Counted from the stretch's first letter, positions 20,151 to 31,828 are shown. The stretch: 64,000 bases of DNA from Sycon ciliatum (GCF_964019385.1 NC_088654.1:15344863-15408862), one strand, 5' to 3'. Numbers and translations are program-made. Notes: a model not told the origin generated them from the letters alone.

Positions 20151-20880
20151 TTTGAAACTCGGATGTTGAGCCATAACTAAGTAGTAGAAAGGAGAAAGAC
20201 ATTATGGATACGAGTTAAGAGTAACTCTCCATCACTGTAACATGATACTATATACAGTCAGAAAGTGCAATAACTAGGCACAAAACTGACAGAGTACTGA
20301 AACATTCAACGTCCTAACACCTAGCTTCAACATATCTCCGTAGCGCTAACCGACAGCCTTCCAACTTGGAAGGTTCAAGGTTATGGAAAAGACCAAAGAG
20401 GGGAAGGCAAGCGCAACGAAAACGAGCAAAAGCTACAGTCCCAACGGAACAAAGAATGTCGATTGTTACTGGACCGGATGACGAGACCAGTACGATATCT
20501 GACAAAGTGGTCTAACTACAATTCGAGGCAGCAAAGCAGCAACACACCACCCAACTTGGGTGGGTCATAAATATCAAAGATAAGTAAAGAAATGGGAAGC
20601 TTTGCGGAAACGAGTTGTACAAGCCGAAAGCCAAACTCCTACAGTACTCCTCATGCATGACATTGTGATGGACTAGTTGACTACAAAACAAGTTGTTTCA
20701 CACGTCATGCATGACATTGTGATGGACTAGTTGACTACAAAACAAGTTGTTTCACACGAGTTTTGTGCCTAGTTATTGCACTTTCTGACTGTATAAAGTA
20801 TCATGTTACAGTGATGGAGAGTTACTCTTAACTCGTATCCATAATGTCTTTCTCCTTTCTACTACTAATAATAATAATAA
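20151..20880. repeat. element with inverted arms of about 115 bp and a 54-bp tandem duplication
   Basis: The left arm (20195-20290, CGAGTTAAGAGTAACTCTCC...) is the reverse complement of 20759-20865. Just inside the right arm, 20651-20704 is repeated exactly at 20705-20758. Each repeat ends in GTTGTTTCACACG, the same bases that follow the hammerhead cleavage site at 20888. The interior has no recognised gene. Confidence 0.8.
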
Positions 20881-20887
20881 GTTGTTT

Positions 20888-20937
20888 CACACGACGTACG
20901 TTTCGCCGTATGGTTCGTGACGGCTCATCAGGTGTGC
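20888..20937 (-). ncRNA. type I hammerhead ribozyme, minus strand, canonical core
   Basis: On the minus strand: CACAC (stem I), CUGAUGAG (20931-20924), stem II CCGU/ACGG with a 10-base loop, CGAAA, a short stem III CG-UA-CG, then GUC (20895-20893) and GUGUG closing stem I. All catalytic core positions match the consensus, and GUC is the preferred cleavage triplet, so self-cleavage after 20893 is predicted. The tiny stem III is typical of type I hammerheads in animal repeats (Penelope-like elements, satellite or retrozyme repeats). Confidence 0.88.
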
Positions 20938-20938
20938 A

Positions 20939-21121
20939 ATTTGAAACTCGGATGTTGAGCCATAAATAAATGTAGAAAAGAAAAGGACATATGGATACGA
21001 GTTAAGAGTAACTCTCCATCACTGTAACTGGATACTATATACAGTCAGAAAGTGCAATAACCAAGCACTTTCTGACTGTATATAGTATCCAGTTACAGTG
21101 ATGGAGAGTTACTCTTAACTC

Positions 21122-21124
<3 letters not shown>
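20939..21124. repeat. palindromic repeat related to 20151-20880
   Basis: 20998-21060 (CGAGTTAAGAGTAACTCTCC...) is followed at once by its reverse complement up to 21123, then (AAT)n. The piece ATTTGAAACTCGGATGTTGA at 20939 also opens the element at 20151, and related sequence is at 31360-31425. Confidence 0.85.
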
Positions 21125-21157
<33 letters not shown>

Positions 21158-21160
21158 TTA

Positions 21161-21335
21161 ACTGGTTTTGAGGGAAAGAGACAAACGGGAAAAGTCTGAA
21201 GAAAAAATTGACTGTCACCACCAGGACTCGAACCAGGGACCCTCGCTTGTAGCCAGCGATGCTCTAACCACTGAGCTATGGTGTAGTCGTCATCCTAGCA
21301 GAGACCGTTCAACGTTTTCTTCAGACTTCTAATAG
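21161..21335 (-). mobile_element. tRNA-derived SINE, family 1
   Basis: Reverse orientation: CCAGGACTCGAACCAGGGAC (B box) and GCTCTAACCACTGAGCTATG (A-box arm), body GACAAACGGGAAAAGTCTG, AAT tail at 21123-21160. Near-identical to 19490-19670. A truncated third copy of the body is at 21345-21390. Confidence 0.85.
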
Positions 21336-21599
21336 TAATAATAATCTTCACTAGTTTGAGGGAAAGAGACACAATAATAATAATAATAATTTGAAAGTAG
21401 GACGGATCGGAGGCAGAAAATATTACAAAATATGTATTATCTACGCATGCATCTACGCAAGAGTCACCACCAGCCAATTAGGACATGTGTCAAAGTATTG
21501 AACGTTTTCGTTCCCTTCTTGTCAAAATACTACAGGGAATGATGGAAATAAGCTACAAGACTACAACTATAAGGAAAAGAAGTTCAGAAATATATCACT

Positions 21600-21660
21600 T
21601 GTGCATGCACATGTATTATTATTACATGTACATGTATATACATGTACACGGGGCAGAACA
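21600..21660. repeat. ACATGT-rich palindromic simple sequence
   Basis: ATTACATGTACATGTATATA and neighbours; one of many clusters of the ACATGTAC motif in the window. Confidence 0.7.
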
Positions 21661-22433
21661 GGGCAGAACAACAGAGACCAAAAAATCGTTCTCGTAACTC
21701 CGAGCTTCGTGTTTCAAAAAACACTCAATTGTTCTGCCCCGTGTGGTAAGCTCTGCGCCTTTTTGAGGTATTGAGCACTGTTTGCAGCTAAGACTCAAGA
21801 CACTTTGTGTACATGTATATGCATGTATGCATGTGTGCATGCATGTGTGACAAATACGAACACTATGGCCAGAAGCTTGAGAATGGCGAGAGACAGAAGG
21901 ACTGCGTGGTTGAGTGCTGTGGTGAAATTCAAATTCACTTGAACATCTGTATGTGTGTAAAAAATAAAAATAAATAAAAAGGTGCAAGGAAGTGATAAAA
22001 CAGCCACAATCTACATGTGCATGTACATTCTGCGTGCCCTTCACCACCACCACCACCACCACTGTTGCGCTCTGCGGCCGACCACGCATTCCCAAGAACA
22101 GCAACAAGAAGTTCCTTTTGAGCACTGAACATATCAATAATTATTTTGTAATTGCATCTGACAGCTTCTGGATGCTGTGCAATCTGCTTCTGATAGAGCT
22201 GCTTGGCTCGAAATTGTTAACAGATGCGTTGACCTCATGCAATGAGTGAAATGCGAACTGTCATTATTATTATTATTATTATCTGACAGCTGTTTTGGTG
22301 GTGAAGTGGAAACAGAACTTTCAAGGGCCGAGTGCTTCTGCTTACTGTCTTGTTACACACTTCCAGAATCGATTTTCTCGTTCCGATCATCAGTGGAAAA
22401 CATAATCATGATTACGAGAAGGGTGGAGAGATA

Positions 22434-22575
22434 GATAGATAGATAGATATATTAAACAGGGGGTTCCAGGCTGTCCAAGAGAGTGCTCAATACCGAGTGG
22501 TAGAGCTGGTTCAAACAATAGATAGATAGAGATAGATAGAGATAGATAGAGATAGATAGATAGAGAGATAGAGAG
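22434..22575 (+). repeat. GATA/GAGATA microsatellite
   Basis: Repeats of GATA and AGAGATAGAT lead into the long GA tract that follows. Confidence 0.95.
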
Positions 22576-22595
22576 AATGAGAGAAAGTGAGTGAG

Positions 22596-22846
<251 letters not shown>

Positions 22847-22899
22847 GATGGGGGAGGGAGAGAGGGAGTGCGAGGGGTTGAGAGTGGGGTAGTGAGTGC

Positions 22900-23632
22900 C
22901 AGATTAGTTCAGAAAGCTACATGTATGCCAATGGACCCGCAGTCGCGTTCCTTGTAGGGGGGGGGGGGGGGGTGGCAAGATGGAGAAGCTGCATCGGAGC
23001 GGACAAGCAGAGCTGCGAGTAGGCGTTGGATGAGCGAGAAAGGGGCTAGCCGAAAAGAGCAAAATGGAAAAAAGAAACATAAACACAGAAAACATTCTGC
23101 ACTGAGGTGATTTGGGAGCTCTTGGGAGCAGGGTAGAGTTCAGTGGGGTGAACGCAACGTGACATTTGTCTTCCGCTCCGTGCTTGAACCTTTCCTAGCC
23201 ACACGTTGGCCTGCTGACTAGCACCCTGTGCCCGATGGCGAGTCTGAACCACAATAATTATGATTATTTACGCCGCGGTTTCCGCACGGTTTCTACACGG
23301 TTTGAGTTGAACTTTTTCGGAACACTTGGGAAAAATGTTCATTGTGTTTGTTTTGCCCTTGAAAGAAGCTGTATAGTTCTACACGGTTTCTACACGCTTT
23401 ACTCTACCTTTCAGTGGGTAGGTGGAATTCTCTCCCACTGGATTGCCGGCATGCAGCTTTCTTTGCCATACATGTATTTAGCAGCCTCTTTGTCTTATGC
23501 AGCCTCTTTTCCAACAGGTAGTGGCCTATATTACACGTACACGTATGCGCGCTCCTTTCGTGTTCACAAAGTTACCAAGCGTGTAATCATTACCGTATCA
23601 TTCATTTTAAACTTTTATGTAATTGTGTTGAC
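22900..23632. other. no gene supported
   Basis: Holds a 17-base G run at 22957 and two short repeats of TTTCTACACG (23289, 23385). An open frame starts at 23235, but its last third is a dispersed repeat (23633 on), so I do not call a gene. Confidence 0.5.
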
Positions 23633-23980
23633 ACTGACTCACGCTGCTATCTGGTGTTCACGAGGTGTTTGTCGCGCTGGAAATGGAGCGTCTCTGTAAG
23701 TTTGTATCCCTGGTGATGTTTGTGCCTGGAGAGCACTATATAAGTGGTGCTCTTCAGGCACAATCTTCCTCAGCCTACTCAAGCTCAACTGATGAGGGGT
23801 GAATTCCCCGAAACACTGTGTATTGAGCAGGGAGTGGTGCTTTCTTGCAGGTTTGCCGAGTCGAAGGTTCGATGGACTTCTCGTGTGCTCTGAATGGCAG
23901 TCGTGAGTCAGTCAAGTGTCAAGTAAAGTCGGCGGAATAGCGCGAGCTCCGGTGTGGGGAGCAAACCCTTTCTTACAAAT
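23633..23980 (+). repeat. dispersed repeat carrying a hammerhead motif
   Basis: 23633-23765 (TTTGTCGCGCTGGAAA, GTTTGTATCCCTGGTGATG, GAGCACTATATAAGTGGTGC) is repeated at 56707-56845 and, reversed, at 56162-56270. A TATATAA box-like motif is followed by the hammerhead at 23783. Downstream, 23905-23980 (GTCGGCGGAATAGC) recurs at 28116-28195. The order TATA-like box then hammerhead resembles the terminal repeats of Penelope-like elements. Confidence 0.7.
23783..23828 (+). ncRNA. type I hammerhead ribozyme, plus strand
   Basis: Stem I GCUCAA (23783-23788) pairs with UUGAGC (23823-23828). CUGAUGAG is at 23789-23796. Stem II is four G-C pairs closing a UGAAUU loop. GAAA is at 23810-23813. A minimal stem III CA/UG with a three-base loop is followed by the GUA triplet at 23820-23822. 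All core residues fit the consensus, and GUA is a permitted cleavage triplet. Predicted cut after 23822. Confidence 0.85.
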
Positions 23981-24079
23981 TATCGCCGAGGTCGCAACCA
24001 CTACTTCGTTATAATTGTGTTAATGCTTCATAAATGTGTTCTTTTGCCCGTACAAGAGGCTCAAGATGTTTGGACTGTA

Positions 24080-24095
24080 AAAAAAAAAAAAAAAA
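24080..24095 (+). repeat. poly-A run
   Basis: Sixteen A bases just before the hAT MITE; possibly the tail of a retroposed sequence. Confidence 0.9.
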
Positions 24096-24112
24096 TTACC
24101 AAGGATACCCTG

Positions 24113-24321
24113 TAGGCCTTTGCGGATAATGCTGGCAGAAAAATTGGCAGAATTCGGTACTTTTTCTGGTATGTTTCATGCATGTTTGGTACATATATGT
24201 GGATAAAGAAACGGAGCAGAATTCGAGGAATTGCCCGCCATAAGGTCTGTATGGTTCTGCCAATTTCACTGCTTTTCGAGCAGAATCTGCCACCTTTTCG
24301 AGCATTATCCGCCAATGCCTA
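24113..24321 (-). mobile_element. hAT-type MITE with 8-bp target duplication
   Basis: The ends TAGGCCTTTGCGGATAATGC and GCATTATCCGCCAATGCCTA are inverted repeats. ATACCCTG flanks both sides (24105-24112 and 24322-24329). An 8-bp duplication and short TIRs point to the hAT superfamily. Same family as 3999 and 31906. Confidence 0.92.
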
Positions 24322-25190
24322 ATACCCTGTAACAAGCCTCACTGTACAATGTCATGTACATGTACAGTGTACAGTGTACGTATTGCTCTACTAAACAAAG
24401 TGCAACAGCACCGCCAGCCATCACAACCAGGACACCGTTCGCTATCATATCTTTGGACAATGATGCCGTTTGACTTTGCGAAGTAAAAATAAAGAACACA
24501 TACGTGTACAGTACATGATACCCGATTTGGCACTCGCGCCACGTAGCAATGGCCGGAGAACACAGAATGGACGTTTTGGCAGCTATCCAATTAATTGCCA
24601 AATCGCCCTTGTTTAATTACACTGTACTTGCATGTGCGGCATGCTCACCGCGCCACTCCACACCTAGCCACACCACCTACACACCAAACTACATCAGAGT
24701 ACATCCCACATTTCTATCATACCCATACCCATGCTGCCACTCCACGCCGGCCCGTTTCAGCGAACAAAGAGCATGGTTAAGTGGCATCATGTACACGAAT
24801 TTGGATTGCAAACGGTCCGACGTGCTATTGTGCGCCTTGACGTTTAGATCACTTCACGTGCACACCCAAACAGCTGCAGCCCGGTTTTGCCCTGCTACGG
24901 CTCTAGGCATAGGAGCGATCTGACAACGTGATATTATTGTCTGGTTCAGAATGGTGACAGGCCACTTAGAACGTGACCCCAGTGGACATCGCAACACAAT
25001 TGGACCGGATATGACGCTGTCAAATCTTGATGAACGTACAACGTACATGTATTGTCTTCTATTACAAAAAGAATCATACATGACGGTACATGTACAGTGT
25101 AGGTGGATACTCATGGACCACAGGCATCACTGTCAAACCTTAATTAATACGTCAACGTCACCTTTTGCACATTGTTGGGGTCACAATCAT

Positions 25191-25242
25191 AGACCACACG
25201 CATCGTAAAGGTACGATGCATACTTTACGATGCATGTGGTCG
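25191..25242. repeat. hairpin with 20-bp arms
   Basis: AGACCACACGCATCGTAAAG and its near-exact reverse complement are separated by 12 bases; the arm tip is echoed in the loop (ACGATGCAT). Confidence 0.85.
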
Positions 25243-25674
25243 ATACTGAACCAACAAACAAGTCTTGCAGTTCGCCTGAAGCACACAGCCATTTCAGGGG
25301 GTTTTCAGGATTACATGTACAATGGAGATATTTTCGGGTGTAAAACCCTTTTGCCAAGTTTTGGGAAGCTTATACGCTTGTTTTTATTCGAGATAGCTTA
25401 TGCGGACACTTCGGCTCGCTGGCATGCATGTTTGGATGCACACAATGCAGCTGCAGACTATGCCGAACTGCCGATGTCCATTGTGAGTATCGTAGAAGTC
25501 AAAGGGCGTACGTGCATCCATGTACATGTAGCTGATAACAGGTTTGAGGGAGTATTATGTGTCTCCATCCGCTAGATGCGAGTACGCTCATTGAACATGT
25601 CCATGTATCTTATGTGGACACGACCTACATGTACATTGTAGGTTTATTTGTATTTTAGTACAATTCTCCCCTTC

Positions 25675-26401
<727 letters not shown>

Positions 26402-27435
26402 GTCACCGTTCGCTAAACTTAGCTTTGTTATTTCGTCTCCCCCACGCTTTTATCTCTTATTGGCTAGCGGCCATCATGGGAAGAGAGACTTGAAATAAGG
26501 ACAACCGCTTCAAAATGAAACATATACTTGTACATGCACACGTGCTCGTAGTTCGCTCACTCCATCCACCACGGTAGTATCTCTATTCACATCGTGATGC
26601 TAGCAACCCCTAGTAGTGGTATGAGCCCAGGCTTTAGCTTTCCTCACACCCTCACCTGCCTATTGTGAGCACCGTGGGCTTTCCCCGCTGTATAACGTTG
26701 CATGTAAGTGCCTAGCACCTCTACCATTTTCAACTGCATCGCTTCAGCGGTCGGTGACATCCAATCACCTTTCCTGTTCCTGAATTTCATTCCTATCAAA
26801 CCAGCCGTGTTTTAATTTTTAATATTCACATATTTTACTGCTAGCTCATTACGATAAGCTTTTCGGCAAGCAGGCAATCAGAAATGCAGAAGCGTCACGA
26901 GGTATTACTTTTGCTACACAAAATACTTTATCTCTATTACGCAAACCTGTACAATAATACTTTGAAGTAATAATAATGATAAATTTCCTGTTCAGGCAAG
27001 AGACCTCATCTATGCTGCTAAATTCTATCTACTTGTACATGTATGCAGATGTAAGCCATTCTCACACGTACATGTACATGTACATGTACATGTACATGTA
27101 CAATGTCATCTGGTAATCGAGCACCCCTTTTAACCATCCATATCAAACTGTATACTAGTACCTGATCTAAGCCTTACTCTAATATTATGATTTGAAACAC
27201 CAACATCTCGACACACGAAAGTCACACTCATGAAACAATCCTGGTGTGATCATATTTTAAAAATTGTATACCTATAATCAAAAGCTCTTGTGTGCAGACA
27301 TGCACATACGATGTACATACACTGTATGTATAGCACTATCCGTCTTTTTGTGATCACATTGCAGCTACATACATGTACATGTACATGACATCCCTGCTCT
27401 ACTACAAATCACTCCCCGTGCATGTACAATGCACG
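26402..27435. other. no gene; clusters of ACATGTAC
   Basis: 27066-27102 is six consecutive ACATGT-type units. More copies are at 27370-27390 and 27650-27660. Otherwise unremarkable AT-rich sequence. Confidence 0.5.
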
Positions 27436-27437
27436 TA

Positions 27438-27638
27438 CAGTAACATCTGTAACTAATGGCCACTGTCACTAGCGACCAGCCTGGTACTACCGACCACTTC
27501 GCCAGGCACGGACGGTCGCACATTCACACAGATGGGATCCATATCTGGTCGCGTGGTGCAAACCTCTAACTAAGGACCTTCCAATAAAGACCGCTTTCTC
27601 TGGCACCAAGGGGTGGTCCTTAGCTACAGGTTTTACTG
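27438..27638. mobile_element. TA-flanked MITE, CAGTAAAACCTG family
   Basis: The left end CAGTAACATCTGTAACTAAT mirrors the right end (reverse complement CAGTAAAACCTGTAGCTAAG). The interior has AAGACCGCTTTCTCTGG and GGGGTGGTCCTTAG, shared with the tandem units at 8815-9720. Tc1/mariner-like by its ends. Confidence 0.75.
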
Positions 27639-27699
27639 TTCGTACATGTACATGTATACTGGTGAGACGGGGTAAAGAGGAAGGACATGGTTCAGGAAA

Positions 27700-29880
27700 T
27701 GCTTCATTTTGCATTCTGAAGTACGTTGTACATGTAGATGTGGCTGAGGTACTCTATATCCGGGTTCGAATGATTGAAAAGAATATACAGTGTGCTGAAA
27801 GAAGTACTTCGAAGCAAATGTACGTTATATCCGTTTCGAGAGGAAAACGATACGACTGGAATACCCGGGGTACTTTGAACTACTCTTGCTTGGTATTGCC
27901 ATGGTTTCTGAAACTTTGAACTGGACTGTTTGCGGGAATGCACTTGCACATTGACAGGAAAAATAATGATGTCCGACCTCATGAACATTGTAGCTCGTCC
28001 CCCTATTCTTTGCGCGACTGGCCCAAGTGATGAGCTCGGGTATTCTCTATTCACAGAGCCGGACTTCACTATAATCTCACACAGCATCGAATGCCCAGCA
28101 TTATGTAAATGCGCATTACCTGTCAAGTGTCAAGTCAAGTCGGCGGAATAGCACCAGCTCCAGCGTGCAGCGTGGGGAGCAGCCCTTCCGTACATTGCTA
28201 GTAAATTCTTTCAAGACCAACTCTCTTCTACGATAAGCACAGCGAACGAGTTCGGCGCAAACCACAGTCGTCAATACTATTAATTTTACAGTAATTGCTT
28301 GGCCTGTTTGTGCTTTACTGTTGTTGTTGTCGTATACTATTATTTATAGTGGAAATCAACAGGCATAGTGCCTAATAACATTGGACCCACTGCACTCTCT
28401 GAAGCTCCTTTGCCCTTTGGGGTGCCATAAGCAGCCACTAACGTGGAGAACATGATCGCATACTGTGATGACATGTACCTCCGATTGTGTGGTAATCTCA
28501 ACTCTAATCAACAGATCCTAAGAAAGTTGTTATGGTTGTGTCCATCACGAATATTAACCGCTTCCTTTCATCAACAACTGACGCGGGATAAGAGGTATAT
28601 GCCAGCGATATTGATGGTACCCGAAGTCACGAACCTAGCATTGTGTGTTCGAAGGACTGAGCGTCATTGGCGCCCTCTAATTAAGAGTGCCTCCGTACCA
28701 TGCACAATTGTCACAACTATACTTGCTTACGTTGTCATCAGTATGGTGGCCATGCGCCATGGCATGGTGGCCTGATTCACGTGTCGCACACACGTCGTGC
28801 ACGAGGTCAGACACACAGGAAGTGCTTCAGGGGTAGGATTACAATGGTGACATCCGAGAAACGTCTTGCGAGCACTTGGTGGTTCTGCCGGTGACACAGC
28901 CGAATCAACGCCTTGCACGGTTTTGAAACATTATCTGCATACATGTACTAGTAATTATATTGACTTGGCCAGTCGGAGATGATTACCGACTAGTACTAGT
29001 ACCCAGATAAGACCAGGTGCCACGTGACACTTCCGCCTGGTCGCGCGGGCACTAGCAGTGTTTCTCCGTTGGATTACCCCTTTGAGTGCATTGAGTTATT
29101 TCGCCTGTGACACGTCGCGTAGAAACATCGTCGTTAAACAATTATCACTATTGTTTGGCTTGTTTTGTTTGTTTGTTTGTTTTATTTGAATTCGCAGGAC
29201 CAAACGAGCAGAGATACTCAATAACAAGGTTGCAAATTAGGCAGGGAAGGAAAATGTGGGGTAAGAGAGGGATAAAAAAAGGAGGAGAAGGATGAGTCTG
29301 GGAGAAGGTTGCGTTCACAGCCATGCTAGCTCCCTCCGTATCAGACAGTTTTCACCGCCATTTTAGCTTCCTTGGTATTAGGCTGTGTTCACAGCCATTC
29401 TAGCTCATCTTCCTCCTTTGGAGGTTGCTCTTGCGTTTATTTTTCCCGTACAAGAGACCTGTTTTCTATTATTCATGTTTTGTCTGGGAGAAGGATCGAT
29501 ATGCCTTGTCCAGGGGGGCGGGGGGGGGGGGAGAGAACAGGCGGTTCAAGCCACACGTTCTCCATGCCGAAATCTACCCGATTTGTTAGGCTCTCCACAC
29601 AAGCATGACATTACAACATTGCACGGTTAGAATCAAAACTACATGATTGTATATAGTTTCCTCTGAGACAAAAATGCGATAATACCGTACTGGCAATATA
29701 TGTTGCCGCGTAACGCGTAACGCAGGGGGTGCGGCGTAACGCGCGACCAGGCTAGTGCGACAAATTTTCGTTGAGTTCGTAACGCGCGTCCGGCGGGGTG
29801 CGGCAATCTTTTCATTGCAGTTTGCACTGCACAAGAAAAAAATGATGCGGCAAAAGCAAAAAAATGATGCGGCAATAGCA
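27700..29880. other. no gene supported
   Basis: Contains the short repeat at 28116-28195 shared with 23905-23980, an imperfect palindrome GGCCATGCGCCATGGCATGG near 28747, a G run at 29518-29530 and scattered low-complexity sequence. Confidence 0.5.
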
Positions 29881-29885
29881 AAAAA

Positions 29886-30061
29886 ATTAAATACAGTAAG
29901 AAGGTGGTAAAACAGCGCAAGGAAGAAGATAGCTAAAGTAAACAGCGAAAATTGCAGTAGTTTTGTCGCACTTGCATCTTCGTGTCATTATTGCAATTTT
30001 CGCTGTTTACTTTAGCTATCTTCTTCTTTGCGCTGTTTACCACATTCTTACTGTATTTAAT
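29886..30061. mobile_element. foldback element with arms of about 70 bp
   Basis: 29886-29956 (ATTAAATACAGTAAGAAGGT ...) is the imperfect reverse complement of 29990-30061 (... CTTACTGTATTTAAT), with about 33 bases between. Few mismatches and two small indels. Confidence 0.85.
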
Positions 30062-30280
30062 CCACTGTTCCTGTGTCCTTTTTCCTTGCCTGTATTTCAC
30101 CTGACGAGAAGGCTTGAAAGTATACTTGTGAAGACAAAAACTTTCAAGATGTTTGTAATGAGCCTGAAGAGTGTCCTTTTTATGAGTATTAAGTCACATT
30201 ATTGTATCTTTACCAAATGCTGTCATTTGCACCTTTTCAGCCAGTATCCAGATTTACTCATTACACTCCTACATGTGTGT

Positions 30281-30672
30281 GTCCCATATGGTGCGGTGGT
30301 ATGTGCAGCGATTTCCAATCGAGAGGCTGCGGGTTCGATTCCCAACGATTATGGTCACACACGTCTTTCTTCTCTTTCTCAGACTCCTCCTGACTTTTCT
30401 TTCATTCTCCTAGGTGGTTACCAACAGCCAGTGCATGCCGGAGTATGTGGTGTGATGTGTGTGCAGAAAAATATGAAAAAGACCAAAAAGTAGGGATTCA
30501 CTGGCCAGAAAAAGCCACTTCATAGCTGTGTGGTGTAGACCAGGCTGAATAGTGGCGGTCAATTCTTCAGCCTTGCAAGCTGTTGAATGGTGCAATCCCA
30601 GCACAAGCTGCTATGGCTTCTGCTGTAGCATCGCTATCATCGCCTCCGGCGATGGGTGTCCAATGGTCCAAT
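30281..30672 (+). mobile_element. tRNA-derived SINE, family 2 (about 390 bp)
   Basis: Head GTGCGGTGGTATGTGCAGCG and B box GCGGGTTCGATTCCC. The long body (GACTTTTCTTTCATTCTCCT, GTGGTTACCAACAGCCAGTG, TAGGGATTCACTGGCCAGAA, TCATCGCCTCCGGCGATGG) is nearly identical to 54940-55340. The two copies differ mainly by small indels. Confidence 0.85.
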
Positions 30673-30711
30673 GGGCGTCCAATGGTGTGTATATGAGACA
30701 TTATTGTGCAA

Positions 30712-30765
30712 GCCAATGGTATGCGTAGTCGAGTTCCAACCCAGAGGTTGTGGGTTCAAGTCCTG
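30712..30765 (+). repeat. tRNA-like fragment
   Basis: GTATGCGTAGTCGAGTTCCA then GTTGTGGGTTCAAGTCCTG, a B box with a degraded A arm. Too decayed to be a tRNA gene. Confidence 0.5.
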
Positions 30766-31254
30766 AAAATTTCGCTTTGCTAGTAATTGATACACTAGTT
30801 CCGCATACACTCTGCTCTGACGTTCAGAGGACAGCTGAAAACGTGCATGCGTCATGCACACACCTGTCCAGCTCCAAGAGGTTTTCCATGGAAATATTCA
30901 AATCGGACGCTACTCGCAACATTTCTGCGGCACGTGTGAAGACGCGTTTGGTTCTTAAACAAAATTATCGACGATTGCTTCTTACTGCAGTACCCCGAGG
31001 GGTTGCTTGGGCTGGACATACGATACATTGTATCGCTCAATGAGCTAAGCCCACGATTTGTACAGTACATACATGTACATGTAGGAGTGTAGAAGTGTTC
31101 GGGTTGAGCGTCAGCAATGATTCCAGGAGGGTGTTATGCGTGCAAACTCCACGAAAAGAAACAACAACTCCATGAACATGCGATGCTATTGATGTAATGG
31201 CCAATATTCTACTGGCTCTCGGGGACACATGGCCATCACGGCCCATGCAGCTAC

Positions 31255-31329
31255 AATCGTCATTGTCAGGGTTTCTGGTTCTATTAATAATTACTTGTAA
31301 TAGAACCAGAAACCCTGACAATGACGATT
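31255..31329. repeat. 32-bp perfect inverted repeat with 11-base loop
   Basis: 31255-31286 (AATCGTCATTGTCAGGGTTT ...) is exactly complementary to 31298-31329. It forms a strong hairpin or cruciform; no element ends are visible around it. Confidence 0.95.
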
Positions 31330-31472
31330 GAAGCCTTTATTGTTACTTACTGAGTAATTAAAAGTAGAAAGGAAAAGGACATATGGAAACGAGTTAAGAG
31401 TAACCGAGTTTCAAATTACTGAGCAATTGGAAATATTTTGAAAGTACACAAAGATAGGCGGGGGGATGATTC

Positions 31473-31828
31473 AATAGAGAGGTTAAGAGGCACGTTATTT
31501 CCGACGTGACGCGAAAGTTCAGCTCGCGTTATTTGCTCGCACGTCGAAAAATCAACGCGAGCGACCTGCTGCTCACGTCGAAATTTGGAGTTTTACGCCA
31601 AATTTGACGTGAAATTGCGCGTCACGTCGGAAATAACGTGCAGATGAGAGGTTAAGATGCACGTTATTTCCGACGTGACGCGCAATTTCCCGTCAAATTT
31701 GGCGTAAAACTCCAAATTTCGACGTGAGCAGCAGGTCACTCGCGTTGATTTTTCGACGTGCGAGCCAAATAACGTGAGCTGAACTTTCGCGTCACGTCAG
31801 AAATAACGTGCATCTTAACCTCTCTATT
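31473..31828. mobile_element. 356-bp foldback element, two inverted halves of about 170 bp
   Basis: The left half begins AATAGAGAGGTTAAGAGGCA and the right half ends with the complement. The arms match almost perfectly through a region rich in CACGTC, CGACGTGA and CACGTTATTTCCGACGTGAC. Only about 15 bases lie between the innermost TGCACG pairs. GAGGTTAAGA also occurs at the centre, so each half looks like a complete unit in opposite orientation. Confidence 0.95.

Noticed and set aside
23235..23699. 154-codon frame with hydrophobic stretches resembling a membrane protein
   Set aside because: Its C-terminal third is a dispersed repeat found at 56162 and 56707, and it has no recognisable motif or splice support.
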